From contig JAOANR010000010.1 of NCBI GenBank assembly GCA_030278955.1, positions 19,002,444 through 19,066,443 of the forward strand: DNA of 64,000 bases, read 5' to 3'. The position numbers were made by a program, and so were the translations under genes. Within the stretch, counting starts at the first letter, position 1; the number at the start of each line of letters is the position of its first letter. The notes under the pieces are model-generated. The model was not told the DNA's origin. It saw nothing but the letters and a program-made list of their open reading frames with translations, and searched no databases. This document shows positions 38,715-50,380 of this stretch, one piece after another. Origin of the DNA: Hygrophila difformis (taxonomy: Eukaryota > Streptophyta > Magnoliopsida > Lamiales > Acanthaceae).

Positions 38715-40320
38715 TAAGGTGAACCAGTCGCGAGACTGGCATCCTGGCGCTATCCATGGTCCCGCGACAGGGGGCAGGCTAGCGCCACAATGATGAAACG
38801 CAAAGGAACCAGTCCTGGGACATCCTGTCGCTAGGTCCGTGGCGCGAGACCATGGCTAGCGACACAGGAGGGTTCCGCGCCACACCAGCATGATGAAGAA
38901 GAAACTGACCCCAGACCCCTGTCGCTAGCCCCGTGGCGCGATCCATGGTCTCGCGACAGGAGTATGGCTAGCGACACAGAGTTGAAGACCAGACCCAGTC
39001 GAGAAGCTTTGTAGCATAATGCCTCAGTTCGCGCCACATCACGTGATCCGCGACATGGCTGAGATGTGTGTGATGACTTGCGACACGGGCCTCAGATCAA
39101 GGCCCATGGGCCTAGGGTTTCACTTCTATAAATATGAGGTGATTCCTTTGAGCTAAGGGTGAGAAAATTGATTCCCTTGAAGACACAATTTGGAGAATCT
39201 CTCTAGGTAGTTCTTAGTTTAGGTTTATTTCTTTTTTTGTATTATTTAATTTTTGCAGTAAGCTTAGTTTAGATCAGCTTGATCTATGTTCTTGTTTTAA
39301 ATAGCATAAGTAGCCACTGTTCACAGTTTTATTTTTGTTGATAAGCTTGATTTTAGGGTTTTTATTACCCAAATGATGGGTATTAACAAACTATTTAATA
39401 AAATGGGAAAATATTCATCCAATGTATCCCAAAACCATGAAATGGGTTTCACAACCCATGGATTACTGCTTTTATTTTTCTTTTAGGGTCATTTGACCCC
39501 CATTTCCTTGTTATTGTGCTTACTGTTTTCTTCTATTGAGGATAACATGCATGTTTCGTATGTGATCAAACCCTAGATTAGGATTATGCTCTTTTTTTTT
39601 AAATATTGTTTCAGGTAGATTTATTTTTGTTTAAGCATGCTCTTGTAGATTTTGAATTTTGTTGGGTTATTTTAGCTTAGAAATGCTTTTTAATCTGGAA
39701 TAGGGTGAGATCACGCTGTTTGCATGCCACTGTTCACTTTTACCTTTACTGACTCGTGTCCTGAACCATCCATGTCGCTAACCTCTTCCTGTCGCGAGAT
39801 CACGTCTAGCGACAGGAAGACTGTCCCGCGACATGGGTGTCCAGGGGCACTTGTCCTAATATTCTGAAATTCCTAGTCGCGAGGCACTTCTGTCGCGGAC
39901 CCATGGTACGCGACACAAACCCTGCTTAGCGACCAGGGACCCAAATCCCTTTTATTTTCTTTTGCATGGCTCCTGTCGCGGAACACTCCTGTCGCGGACC
40001 CATGGTCCGCGACACAATTTTTGCTCCGAGACAGGGAATTATGCCTTGCATTTTCATTTTGAAAACCCAGTCGCTAGACATCCTGTCGCATACCCACGGT
40101 CCGCGACACAACTCCAGACTAGCGACTGGGAACCAAACACTTAGAAATTTCCAGAGAAATCTTGTGTCGCTAAACACCTGTCGCGGACCCACGGTCCGCG
40201 ACACAACTTTCGCTTAGCGACACAGGATGAAACTCTGCCAAAATTTCTGGAAATCTGTCAAAGTACCCATGTCGCGGACCTAGGCCCCTGACACAATTTA
40301 TGGTATCTGGACAGAACCCT
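38715..40320 (+). repeat. GTCGCG hairpin clusters in Athila 5' LTR
   Basis: Clusters 38715-39070 and 39770-40320. Examples: 39785-39819 (arms CTTCCTGTCGC / GCGACAGGAAG), 39990-40014 (arms TGTCGCGGACC / GGTCCGCGACA, loop CAT), 40179-40203 (same arms, loop CAC), and 40084-40108 with two mismatches. They are at the same relative positions as in the solo LTR but with different paired bases. Confidence 0.85.
39101..39134 (+). promoter_or_regulatory. Athila 5' LTR promoter: site II, telo-box, TATA
   Basis: GGCCCATGGGCC (39101-39112) runs directly into the telo-box TAGGGTTT (39113-39120), and CTATAAATA follows at 39126-39134. This is a compact plant-type promoter at the downstream edge of the first hairpin cluster. 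Confidence 0.65.
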
Positions 40321-42930
40321 CCTCCCTATTTAAATTCCAAAATTCTCATCTCCTAACCCCCATTATATTGCAAAAACTCACATCTGAATCCCACGGATTA
40401 AGATGTAATACCCTAGAATTGCAATATAAGGCGTTATGTTGCCAAAATTTTGATTCTCCATTTCCCATTCATTAATTAATTGAACCCTCTAGTCACTAAT
40501 GATTGATGATTCTGATTAGCAATAATTAAATCACTAATTGTTGTGATTAAAGGATCTTTGTTCAATTGTCATTAAAATAATCTTCTATAAACAAACTCAT
40601 GATGTCTTAAACAGATAATCTGGACTGTAATTAATTATGGTAGGAGGGATTAATTGAGCCATCAATTATGGATTGATTCCATAACCTTGCATGAGAAACC
40701 AATGTCTCTCATGCAAGTTCTTCTCTTTATTTCATTTTATTTTGTTTTGTCTTTTGTGTATGGTGTGTAACATTTAGCAAAGAATACATCAGACTAATGT
40801 TGGCGGGTATTCCCTCACGGATAACTAGCTCGTAATCTGGGTATTAGTTACTAAGTGTCATTTTGCATGGTCTGGATGGCTGTCAGTGGAAGCCTTGGCG
40901 GTTCGCCCATCCGGGGTTATAATAGCTGCTCAGCTGACTCCTATCCAGATACAGTTTTATTTTATCTATCTTAATTTCCAAACCCGAATTCCAATCTGTA
41001 ACAAAACTCTGCTAATGTCTGTCAACATTAGCTGATAAGTGTTGTAGAGAGGAAGCATGTAGGTTTTTTTCTCTGAATTCACAGACAGTAGGGGCCCAAC
41101 TGGTAGCGACACTGCCATTTTAGGGTTTCACCTATCTAAATTCGCTTCGTCCGAGTAATTGGGAAACTGGATAGTAGATGTTTATAGTCCACCCGATTAT
41201 TCTGCCATAACTTTGGTCCCCTGACCACTTCATATCTGTATTTCACATTCTGTCTAGACCTACCTCTATATTTTGGGTCAATTAATTTTGCACTTCCATA
41301 TATCCTTATGCATGATAATATTATGTACTATTGTGGTCTATAATATTTTGGGATCCTTCCCTTGGGCAATAGAAGTCTAGATCTTAAATAAATAATGCAT
41401 ATTAAATTTCCAATAAAAACTTCCTTTATAAAATCCGGATCTGAGTAACGGATAAATTCTTCAGTTATGACTAATTCATATTCTGTCAAGGGTTGATTTT
41501 GGGAAATTAGAAGCAGAGTCAGCGATTAGGTCTCACCTAGACTGAAAGGATCTGTGTTTTAACTGAGAGTCTAGTACCTGTTTAGGGAATGATTTTCAAA
41601 TCTTTTATTTTCCAAAATTGCTGTTTGTTGGGAATCTAAGATCAAATATTACACCGAGATGGGGCCACTTGGACTCAAATACAGTGTAATAAATAATTTT
41701 AGAGGAACACCATCCATGCCTTGGTTATTTTCTAAAATAGGGTTGAGTTTTCGTTCAACTGCTGTCCTCTTCTGCCAAAGCCTATTTTTGAGTCCTGAGT
41801 GAGTGCATCCGGAACAAACTAATTTATTAGTTCGTTTCATTAGTTTGTATTTCATAATCACCCGGAAGGAAGTGAACACACGAGTAGTTCACCAAGAGCC
41901 GGGAATTCTTGATCCATACCCCTTCATTCTGATGGGGAGCTGTCCTTCACTACCAGGGTCAGACCTTCAAAACCTCCGAGTGATAGGTTTTAAATGCTTT
42001 CCTTAACGCTTCCTTTTACCGCTGTATTTTAACTGCTTTCTCTAGAGGTCACTCGGTTGTATTGAGAGTTGTGTAACTGCGACTAGGACTGATAGTTAAG
42101 GGATAGTTCAGGGCTTGATTAGAATCTTCGGGTGTGACATGGGGGAATGATAGTAGTACTTGGCATTTCAATAAATGATTTGACGGGTGTTACTTCCACC
42201 ACAGATGAAGTAACACACCCAGGCCAGGGCAGTTATGAATTTGTGGTATCTTAGAATTTGCAGTCTTAAGAACATGTAAACTCACACTGTAAGTACCTGT
42301 CTGTTAAAGGGAAAGCAGTATTGAGAGCATGAGAATTAACTATCTGATAGAATTATCCCAAGTCAAGATCTGTGTATAAAAATGGAAGTTTAATGCTGCT
42401 GTATCTAAATCTTGTCCAATTTTTATTCTTTTCTTCCTATCCCTTCTGTCCGCATTATGATTCAGCTCCACAGCTGGCATAGTGTAAATTTTCACTGCTT
42501 TCATAGATAGTGTTTGTCGCATTTTTAGAGTAACTTTACCTGCTTTCTAGAATAGAACTTTTTGGCTTTGTAGAATAGATTCAAGTGCTTTCGTAATCTA
42601 GTTTAAATTCAGTCAGTAGATGATTAATCACTTTTCAAACCCATTGGAGCAATACGAACGGAAAATCTAGTAAAATGACGTGGGCCCTGCTTCTATCGCA
42701 CATCCTCCAGTGAACGATCCGGTCTTACTATAAATTACTGCAATTTTTGACACCGTGCGCTTTCGGGGGCACAGTTTCTTAACACGAGTAAATAAAAACG
42801 TGACAACCTATAAATATATCCCTAATCCCAACTCCGCCTTCTTAAATTGGTTTCATTAAATGAAATTGAAAACCAGGGTTATTATTTTTCAGAAAATACT
42901 CATATAATGGGAAATGTGTTAAAAGTTTCA

Positions 42931-43237
42931 TGGCAAAGGATCTTCATGACACGAAATTATGATAAATTTCATGATGCTTATGGCCGGGGACCTTCAGTGT
43001 GACAGACTGAAGGCCAAGATTACACTATTTATCCCGGCTGCACCGTGAAAGTTGTCAAAAGTTTCATGCCAGGGAGGTCCACAGCGCCGTTTGAAATCAA
43101 AGTTTCCCACATGAGTAATAAAAAAGTGAAATATATCCTTAAACCCCTTTCCCATGAATCATAACTCTTTTCATTTAATAAATTTAACCTGGGATATTTT
43201 AGAAAATACTCGTGTGCGGAAATTGTCAAAAGTTTCA
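42931..43237 (+). repeat. Duplicated LTR 3' end between LTR and PBS
   Basis: The last part of the LTR (GAGTAATAAAAA, ATTTTAGAAAATACT, GTCAAAAGTTTCA) is present again at about 43085-43237. A further GTCAAAAGTTTCATG is followed by a PBS-like scrap near 43054-43095. Only the last copy is followed by an intact PBS. Confidence 0.7.
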
Positions 43238-43255
43238 TGGCGCCGTTGCCGGGGA
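43238..43255 (+). other. Primer binding site, tRNA-Asp
   Basis: TGGCGCCGTTGCCGGGGA follows the second LTR end directly. It is the same PBS as in element Y. Confidence 0.9.
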
Positions 43256-43395
43256 GGATGCAGCGTCGTTTTATTAGAGAATTACATTCCTCATTGCTCC
43301 TAGTTAGCTTATACATATAAATATAAATATTCACCCCAAAACCGATTCTAACCTGGGGAATGTGCAGGTACTGTCATAGCTAAGACCTCTGTTCT

Positions 43396-46300
43396 ATGCA
43401 AAAGAGGAAGGAGACTCCAGCCGAGATCCCGTTCAACGCAGAGATTGAGAAAACAGCTCGTCGTCTAAGGGCGGAAGCTAGACAAAGAAAGGAACGGGAA
43501 AGACAAGCTCTCCTCTCTCCGAGCACAAGCAGTGACATCTCAGACATGGCGGATAACCATGGCAATCCCCCAAACATTCCACTTAACCCACCACTCCAAA
43601 ATATCCAAGAGGATCCAGAAGACGTTGACGTTGAGAACTTGGAGGATCTCCCACCTCAGGTCATTCAGGGAGGTGAGAATCCCCCAAATCTCGAGCAGCA
43701 ACCCTTCGAGATGCCTCCACCCAACCCAAACCACCAAAACCCCCAAAACAACCCACTTAACCAGAATAACCCTAATAACCAAAATTTTCAGAACCCTCAA
43801 TTTCCAGACCCCCAGTTTAACCAAAACCAGAATCAACCCAACCCGAACGATTTCAATGATCCCAGAAATTACTATCCGAATCAGAACTTTTACCCACAGC
43901 AATACCAAGGAGGGCCAGGGAACAATCAACAGGTAGCCGCAGCTGACTATATGCAGCCCATTCTAGAACCATATTTGAACATTCCTGGACAAGCCCCATT
44001 CTTGGCCAGGAATTTCGAATTAAAGCCGGCCCTCATCAATCTTGTTCAGAGCAACCAGTTCGCAGGAGCCAATCATGAAGATCCGCATGATCATTTGCAA
44101 ACATTCTTGGAGCTATGTGACACCATTAAAAACCAGAATGTATCTGCTAACACCATTCGATTGATGCTGTTTCCTTTCTCTCTGACTAGCGGGGCGAGAA
44201 CATGGTACAAATCACTGCCCGTGAATCAGAAGTCTGCATGGGAAGACGTGATCAGAAACTTCTTGACAAAGTACTTCCCGGAATCCAAGGTGGATGAATG
44301 CCGCTCTAAGATTGCGGAATTCAAGATGAAACCAGACGAATCCCTGTATGATGCAAAGGAACGGTTCTTCAACCTGCTCAGGAAATGTCCCGAGCATGGT
44401 TTCCATGAGTGGGAGAAATTAAGAAAGTTCTATAGCGGTTTGACCCCAGCATGGAAGAACATGCTTGATGCTGCCGGCGGTCAACACCTGCTATACATCC
44501 CCATGGACCAAGCTTGGGCCAAGATTGAAGCAATGAGTGTAAACAGAACTGTACTTTCTGATGATGTTAATTCCCCTCCCCCTCGTGGTTTATGTGCTGT
44601 AGGTACAGTAGGGAAATCTGAACTGGACAAACTGAAAGACCAAGTGGTCGTCTTGGCCTTGAATCAGGAAGCTGGGAGCTCTACACAGGCTCAAAATGCT
44701 GAAGCTGTTTGCGGGACTTGCCAAGGCCCGCATTCCACTGAATCCTGTCAGCAAGTGACAAACGAAAGCTGTAACTATGCAGGTGGATTCCAAAACCGGC
44801 ACCCGAACCTCTCATATTCCAACAACAATGCCTTGAATTCCCACCTGTTGACCCAGCCACAGCAGTTCAACCAACCAAGGCCCCAGCACTTTAACCCAGG
44901 CTTTCAGCCTCAGATTCTAGCTAGGCCACCCCAAAACCAAAATTTCCAAAACTTCCAGCAGCCACAGAATCAGTTTGTCCCAAATCAGAATCAGTTTGGT
45001 CAAAACCAAGGTCAGAACCAGAATTGGAACCAGAACCAGCAGAAACCCCCTTCCAGATTGGAGACCCTCATGACTGACTTTATCACCAGTCAAAAGGAAA
45101 TCAACACTCAGTTGCGGTCCTCTATCCGGAACGTGGAGACGCAGGTTACACAAATGGCCAAGGAAATGCAGAAAAGAGACCAAGGAACTCTACCCAGTGC
45201 TGCTGAGAAAAATCCTCAGTGTAAGGCCATCACACTGAAGTCTGGTAAAGTTCTGGAAGGACCCAAGGGCAAGGAGAAACTGGTACAAAAGAATGAACTG
45301 GGAAGTGATATCGAGGAGAATGAAAAGGAAGCCGAGAAAGAGACAGCTGATCTGCAGACCGATGCTGCACCTGAAACAGCTGAAACAGATAAGGGTACAG
45401 GTGGAGGTACAACTTCCTTCCCTTCACCACAAAAACAATTTGATAATAAAAAGTTCATGCCAAGGGTGCCATACCCGGCCCGACTTAAAAATCAAGAACA
45501 GGACCTTAAATTTGAAAAATTTCTGAAAAGACTGCAAAAAGTAGAAATAACTATTCCTCTCATCGAAATGATAGCTGAGATACCAGCATACGCTAAATTT
45601 CTGAAAGAATTAGTTTCAGGAAAGAGGAGAATTGAGCAGGAAGAACTGGTAGTTCTTAACAATACATGCAGTGCTATCATCCAGCGCAAGCTTCCGGAAA
45701 AGCAAGAAGATCCAGGCTGTTGCATGTTGCCGATTCAAATCGGGAAAGTCAAAGCAGGAAAGGGCCTCTGTGATCTTGGTTCTAGCATCAATGTTATGCC
45801 TTTGGCAATGGTGTGGCGCCTCAAGCTGGGACGCATCGAGCCAATCAAGATGAGACTCCAATTGGCAGACAGATCCATCACAAAGCCTGTCGGCATCCTC
45901 AAGGACATCATAGTGAAGACTGGGAATATCTTATTCCCAGTTGATTTTGTGATACTAGACATGGAGGAGGATCTGGACATGCCATTGATCTTGGGGAGAC
46001 CATTCCTTGCAACAGGCGGAGCACTTATAGATGCAAAAGCTGGACGAGTAACACTGCGAGTCGATGAGGAAGAAGTTACATTTGACATGGCACAGTTACA
46101 GAAATACCCAGATGACGGGTTCTGTTCATCAAAATCTGTAATAGTTAGGAGTGAGGAGAGAGAGCTTGACTCTGGATTTGATCATGAAATGATGCTGGAT
46201 GAGATTTCAAAGCAGGTACTGAAGCCTGCTGGCGTGGAACACCAAGGATGCAAGGCCGTTCACTTTGCCGATCTCGAAACAGGGGATTTGGAGGAGTTTG

Positions 46301-49300
46301 ACGGCACAGACTTCCATGACGACGCCAATCAAGAGGAGGCGGATCCTGTTCTGATGCAGGGTCCGGAAGGTAAAATTGATCTTCTCCCATCTAATTCTCG
46401 CAAATTACTCCCATCCGTTGAATGCCCACCAGAGCTCGAACTTAAAACATTACCCGATCATCTCAAGTACGCGTTTCTCGCAGAACATAAAAAATTACCT
46501 GTGATTGTTTCGGCTAAGCTCTCCCAAGAGCAAGAAAATGCTCTGGTGGCCGTTCTTAAAACTTATGTGCGTGCAATCGGTTGGACCATTTCTGATATCA
46601 ATGGAATAAGCCCTTCTGTTTGTATGCACAGGATTTTAATGGAGGAGAATTTCAAGGCCTCTCGCCAGCCCCAACGAAGATTGAACCCACCCATGCAAGA
46701 AGTGGTAAGAAAGGAAGTGATCAAGCTGTTAGACGCCGGTATTATATACCCGATTTCTGATAGCAAATGGGTCAGTCCTGTGCAGGTTGTTCCGAAGCGG
46801 GGTGGGATGTGCATTACGCAGAATGAACAAGGGGAGGAAATTGCCACGCGCCCAGTCACCGGATGGAGAGTCTGCATAGACTACCGGAAGTTGAACGAGG
46901 CAACTCGCAAGGACCATTTCCCTTTACCTTTTATCGATCAAATGTTGGAACGATTGGCGGGAAGGGCATTTTATTGTTTTTTAGATGGCTATTCTGGATA
47001 CAATCAAATAGTGATCGCCAGTGAGGATCACGAAAAAACTACTTTTACTTGCCCTTATGGCACTTTTGCCTATAGGCGCATGCATTTTGGTCTTTGCAAT
47101 GCACCAGCTACTTTTCAAAGATGCATGATCTCTATATTCTCTGAATTTATCGAAAAATGCATTGAGGTCTTCATGGATGACTTCTCTGTATATGGAGATA
47201 CGTTTGATGGATGTTTGACTAATCTTGCTAAGATTTTAAAGAGGTGTGAGGACACTAACTTGGTTTTAAACTGGGAAAAGTGTCATTTTATGGTCACTGA
47301 GGGTATAGTGTTAGGTCATCGCATTTCTCGTGCAGGCATTGAAGTTGATCCAGCCAAAGTTTCCATCATTTCCAATCTCCCTCTTCCTAACTCGATCAAA
47401 GCAGTTAGGAGCTTCTTAGGGCATGCCGGTTTTTACCGAAGATTCATTAAGGATTTCTCTAAAATTGCCAAGCCGCTCACTAATCTGCTTTGTAAAGAAA
47501 ATCCCTTTTTAATAAATGAAGCGTGTGTCCAAGCCTTTGACACGCTCAAGAAGATGTTGGTTTCTGCACCGATAGTACAACCACCCGATTGGACAATACC
47601 TTTCGAGGTAATGTGTGATGCTAGTGGTCTCGCCGTAGGTGCAGTTCTTGGACAACATAAGGATGGGAGACACTGTGTAATTCATTACGCAAGTCATGCC
47701 CTGAATGAGGCCCAAGTTAACTACACCACAACGGAGAAAGAGATGTATGCTGTAATCTTCGCGTTCGATAAATTCAGACAGTACCTTATAGGTACGAAGA
47801 CTATAGTATACACTGATCACTCTGCATTGAGATACTTGTTTAGCAAACAAGATGCAAAACCTCGATTAATCAGGTGGGTACTTCTGTTGCAAGAATTCGA
47901 CATCATAATAAAAGATAGGCGAGGTCGAGATAATGGTGCTGACCACTTATCTCGATTAGATAATGATAAAAAGGAAAAAGCCGTTAATGAAGAATTTCCG
48001 GACGAACAGTTGTTCGCATTGCATCTGCATAATCAAGCTTGTCCATGGTTTTCTGACATCGCTAACTTCCTGGCATGCGGAATAACCCCACAGTTTTCGA
48101 ACTATCATCAGAAGAATAAGTTCAAACGAGATGTATTAAGTTTCTTCTGGGAAGAACCTTATCTCTTCAAACACTGCGCCGATTCAATAATCAGGCGATG
48201 TGTGACTGAGCATGAAGCCTATCAAATTGTCAGAAAATGCCATGAATCAGAATACGGAGGTCACCATGGTGCCGCTCGAACGGCCCACAAGGTCCTCGAA
48301 TGTGGATTTTATTGGCCTCACATCTATGAGGATTGCAGGACATTTGTGAAAGGTTGCGACAAATGCCAAAGATTAGGAAACCTCTCCAAGAGGGATGAGA
48401 TGCCTCAAAAGGGAATTCTCACACTTGAGATTTTCGATGTATGGGGCATTGACTTCATGGGACCGTTTCCGCCATCTGGTGGAAACTACTATATCTTGGT
48501 AGCTGTCGATTACGTGTCCAAATGGGTCGAGGCTGTCGCATTACCGACCAATGATGGTAGCCAAGTCATCAAGTTCCTCAAGAACAACATTTTCAGTCGA
48601 TTTGGCGTACCTAGGGTGGTGATATCTGATGGAGGAACACACTTTATTAATAAAACTTTTGAAACTTTAATGAGTAAAAATGGGATCCTCCATAAGATAG
48701 GCACGCCTTATCATCCCCAGACTAGTGGTCAAGTCGAAGTATCCAACCGCGAAATCAAACATATACTCGAAGCCACAGTCGGGATAACCCGTAAGGATTG
48801 GGCACGTAAGCTCAATGATGCTCTATGGGCATATCGCACAGCATTTAAGACTCCCATCGGGATGTCCCCTTACAGACTTGTCTTCGGAAAAGCCTGTCAT
48901 CTGCCTGTAGAGTTAGAGCACAAGGCTTACTGGGCCGTCAAAACGCTTAACTTCGATCCGAAAGTTGCTCTGAGCAAACGCAAGTTGGACCTCAATGAAA
49001 TTGAGGAAATACGAGCATTAGCTTATGAAAGCTCTCGAATTTATAAGGAGCGGACCCAGAAGTTGCACGATCGCAGGATTAAGTCGAAGCATTTCTATGT
49101 TGGTCAAAGTGTATTATTGTTCAATTCCAGGTTGAAGCTGTTCCCTGGGAAGCTTAAATCCAGATGGGAAGGACCACATGAAGTGCTAGAAGTGTTTGAA
49201 AATGGAGCCGTCAGGATCCGAACTGACAAGGGCAACATAGTGGTGAATGGACATCGGTTAAAGGAGTACCTCAGACAGTTCGATCCGGAGAAAGAGAGCC

Positions 49301-49332
49301 AAGCAGTGGCAGACCCGGCTTACACCCAATAA
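43396..49332 (+). CDS. Athila gag-pol polyprotein (1,978 aa), uninterrupted
   Basis: Encodes every function for reverse transcription and integration in one frame. Order: gag N-terminus with [14 protein letters not shown], Asn/Gln/Pro-rich stretch, gag core about 205-362, knuckle-like Cys-X2-Cys-X3-His-X4-Cys about 439-451, protease motif DLGSSIN (Asp793), reverse transcriptase with VCIDYRKLN (about 1159), [12 protein letters not shown] and FMDD 1259-1262, RNase H with CDASG (Asp1408), and integrase. The integrase has an HHCC zinc site (His1616 to Cys1654 and Cys1657) and catalytic Asp1686, Asp1745 and Glu1781, the last two in D-X35-E spacing. FMDD replaces the usual YXDD variant, and DLGSS replaces DTGA; both are normal for this lineage. 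No chromodomain is evident at the C-terminus (ends DPAYTQ). The ATG at 43396 is the first in frame. The open frame suggests recent or ongoing activity. Confidence 0.96.
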   Translation: MQKRKETPAEIPFNAEIEKTARRLRAEARQRKERERQALLSPSTSSDISDMADNHGNPPNIPLNPPLQNIQEDPEDVDVENLEDLPPQVIQGGENPPNLEQQPFEMPPPNPNHQNPQNNPLNQNNPNNQNFQNPQFPDPQFNQNQNQPNPNDFNDPRNYYPNQNFYPQQYQGGPGNNQQVAAADYMQPILEPYLNIPGQAPFLARNFELKPALINLVQSNQFAGANHEDPHDHLQTFLELCDTIKNQNVSANTIRLMLFPFSLTSGARTWYKSLPVNQKSAWEDVIRNFLTKYFPESKVDECRSKIAEFKMKPDESLYDAKERFFNLLRKCPEHGFHEWEKLRKFYSGLTPAWKNMLDAAGGQHLLYIPMDQAWAKIEAMSVNRTVLSDDVNSPPPRGLCAVGTVGKSELDKLKDQVVVLALNQEAGSSTQAQNAEAVCGTCQGPHSTESCQQVTNESCNYAGGFQNRHPNLSYSNNNALNSHLLTQPQQFNQPRPQHFNPGFQPQILARPPQNQNFQNFQQPQNQFVPNQNQFGQNQGQNQNWNQNQQKPPSRLETLMTDFITSQKEINTQLRSSIRNVETQVTQMAKEMQKRDQGTLPSAAEKNPQCKAITLKSGKVLEGPKGKEKLVQKNELGSDIEENEKEAEKETADLQTDAAPETAETDKGTGGGTTSFPSPQKQFDNKKFMPRVPYPARLKNQEQDLKFEKFLKRLQKVEITIPLIEMIAEIPAYAKFLKELVSGKRRIEQEELVVLNNTCSAIIQRKLPEKQEDPGCCMLPIQIGKVKAGKGLCDLGSSINVMPLAMVWRLKLGRIEPIKMRLQLADRSITKPVGILKDIIVKTGNILFPVDFVILDMEEDLDMPLILGRPFLATGGALIDAKAGRVTLRVDEEEVTFDMAQLQKYPDDGFCSSKSVIVRSEERELDSGFDHEMMLDEISKQVLKPAGVEHQGCKAVHFADLETGDLEEFDGTDFHDDANQEEADPVLMQGPEGKIDLLPSNSRKLLPSVECPPELELKTLPDHLKYAFLAEHKKLPVIVSAKLSQEQENALVAVLKTYVRAIGWTISDINGISPSVCMHRILMEENFKASRQPQRRLNPPMQEVVRKEVIKLLDAGIIYPISDSKWVSPVQVVPKRGGMCITQNEQGEEIATRPVTGWRVCIDYRKLNEATRKDHFPLPFIDQMLERLAGRAFYCFLDGYSGYNQIVIASEDHEKTTFTCPYGTFAYRRMHFGLCNAPATFQRCMISIFSEFIEKCIEVFMDDFSVYGDTFDGCLTNLAKILKRCEDTNLVLNWEKCHFMVTEGIVLGHRISRAGIEVDPAKVSIISNLPLPNSIKAVRSFLGHAGFYRRFIKDFSKIAKPLTNLLCKENPFLINEACVQAFDTLKKMLVSAPIVQPPDWTIPFEVMCDASGLAVGAVLGQHKDGRHCVIHYASHALNEAQVNYTTTEKEMYAVIFAFDKFRQYLIGTKTIVYTDHSALRYLFSKQDAKPRLIRWVLLLQEFDIIIKDRRGRDNGADHLSRLDNDKKEKAVNEEFPDEQLFALHLHNQACPWFSDIANFLACGITPQFSNYHQKNKFKRDVLSFFWEEPYLFKHCADSIIRRCVTEHEAYQIVRKCHESEYGGHHGAARTAHKVLECGFYWPHIYEDCRTFVKGCDKCQRLGNLSKRDEMPQKGILTLEIFDVWGIDFMGPFPPSGGNYYILVAVDYVSKWVEAVALPTNDGSQVIKFLKNNIFSRFGVPRVVISDGGTHFINKTFETLMSKNGILHKIGTPYHPQTSGQVEVSNREIKHILEATVGITRKDWARKLNDALWAYRTAFKTPIGMSPYRLVFGKACHLPVELEHKAYWAVKTLNFDPKVALSKRKLDLNEIEEIRALAYESSRIYKERTQKLHDRRIKSKHFYVGQSVLLFNSRLKLFPGKLKSRWEGPHEVLEVFENGAVRIRTDKGNIVVNGHRLKEYLRQFDPEKESQAVADPAYTQ

Positions 49333-50380
49333 GAAACAGCATAAAAAAAAAATTCTCTCATTTTATATATACATATATATAGCACATTATTTCATAACAA
49401 AAAAGTAACAAAAAAACAGTTAAACATTTAGAGTACTAAGACTCTAAATGTGAGGATGTTGATATTTGGAGAAAATATAATGCGTTTTATTTATCTGTCT
49501 TGCAGAAAGATTGGAACCATCAAAAAGAGGAGCAGAGAAGTAATACGGAAAACCAGGTTCTTGGTTGGATTAATTCCATGAATTTAAGAAAATATTCCCG
49601 GAAATTAAAGCAATTTAAATCCGGAATAATTTTTGCAAACAAATGGAATTAACCCAACCTAATTTTTACAAGCAGATTTTACTTTAATGTCAGCCCAGTG
49701 CATTTTTGAATAATTGGACTGAATTTATTCAGGCCCAAATCAAATAAAATGAACTCAAAGCCCAGCATCACACTCGGGCCCAGTTCATGAGAATTTGGAA
49801 ATTCAAAAATTTTTGTGTCGCTAAACCCCTTGTGTGTCGCGGGACCACGTCTAGCGCCAGAAGAGGGATAGCGACACAACTCTCTAATACAGTGAGACTC
49901 CTGTCGCGGACCAGAACCGTGTCGCGAGGCAATACCCCGCGACTAGGCCTGGCTAGTGACACGCACTCTCATCTGTATCTAATTCCCTCTGTCGCTGTCG
50001 CGGAATCCCTGTCGCGGGGCGTGGTCTCGCGCCCGGTCTTCCATTCCGCGACACGTTTCCCCCGTTGACTTTATTTCTTCACTGAAATCAGTCGCTATAC
50101 CCCTGTTGCGAGGCATGGTCTCGCGACCGGACTCCACTCCCGCGACATGTCTAATGTCGCTATGCGCTGGTCGAGGAACCTTGTTCCGCGACACGGTCTG
50201 GGGTTCCGCGACCAGCTTTTTCAGTATTTATAAAACCCCCCCTCCTCACCTCTTTTCCCTGCACTCACGTCAGTTTCATCCTGCCTCCCTCTTTTCATCT
50301 CCCCCTTCTCATTCTCTGCTCTCCCGAACGAACACCACCGTGTTCTTCGCACTCAACCATCTATTTTTCAAGGGGAAACT
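49333..50380 (+). promoter_or_regulatory. Internal U3-like block: hairpin module, GTCGCG cluster, TATA box, leader
   Basis: A perfect 11-bp hairpin, ACATTTAGAGT / ACTCTAAATGT (49424-49451), is followed by GAGGATGTTGAT, the phrase that also precedes the 3' LTR. A GTCGCG hairpin cluster (49815-50215; for example around 50105-50127) ends just before TTTATAAAA (50227-50235). A CT-rich, leader-like stretch follows to the ATG at 50381. The order (hairpins, TATA, leader) copies that of the LTR, so I infer a second promoter for the downstream gene. Confidence 0.5.

Larger units (their letters stand above)
38380..42930 (+). repeat. 5' LTR of the Athila element
   Basis: Begins TGATAATGACCAG; the first end matching the solo LTR at 22025-26641 is AAAAGTTTCA at 42930. 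A second LTR-end copy closes at 43237, next to the intact PBS. The LTR contains the TATA box and both hairpin clusters and encodes no protein. Confidence 0.85.
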
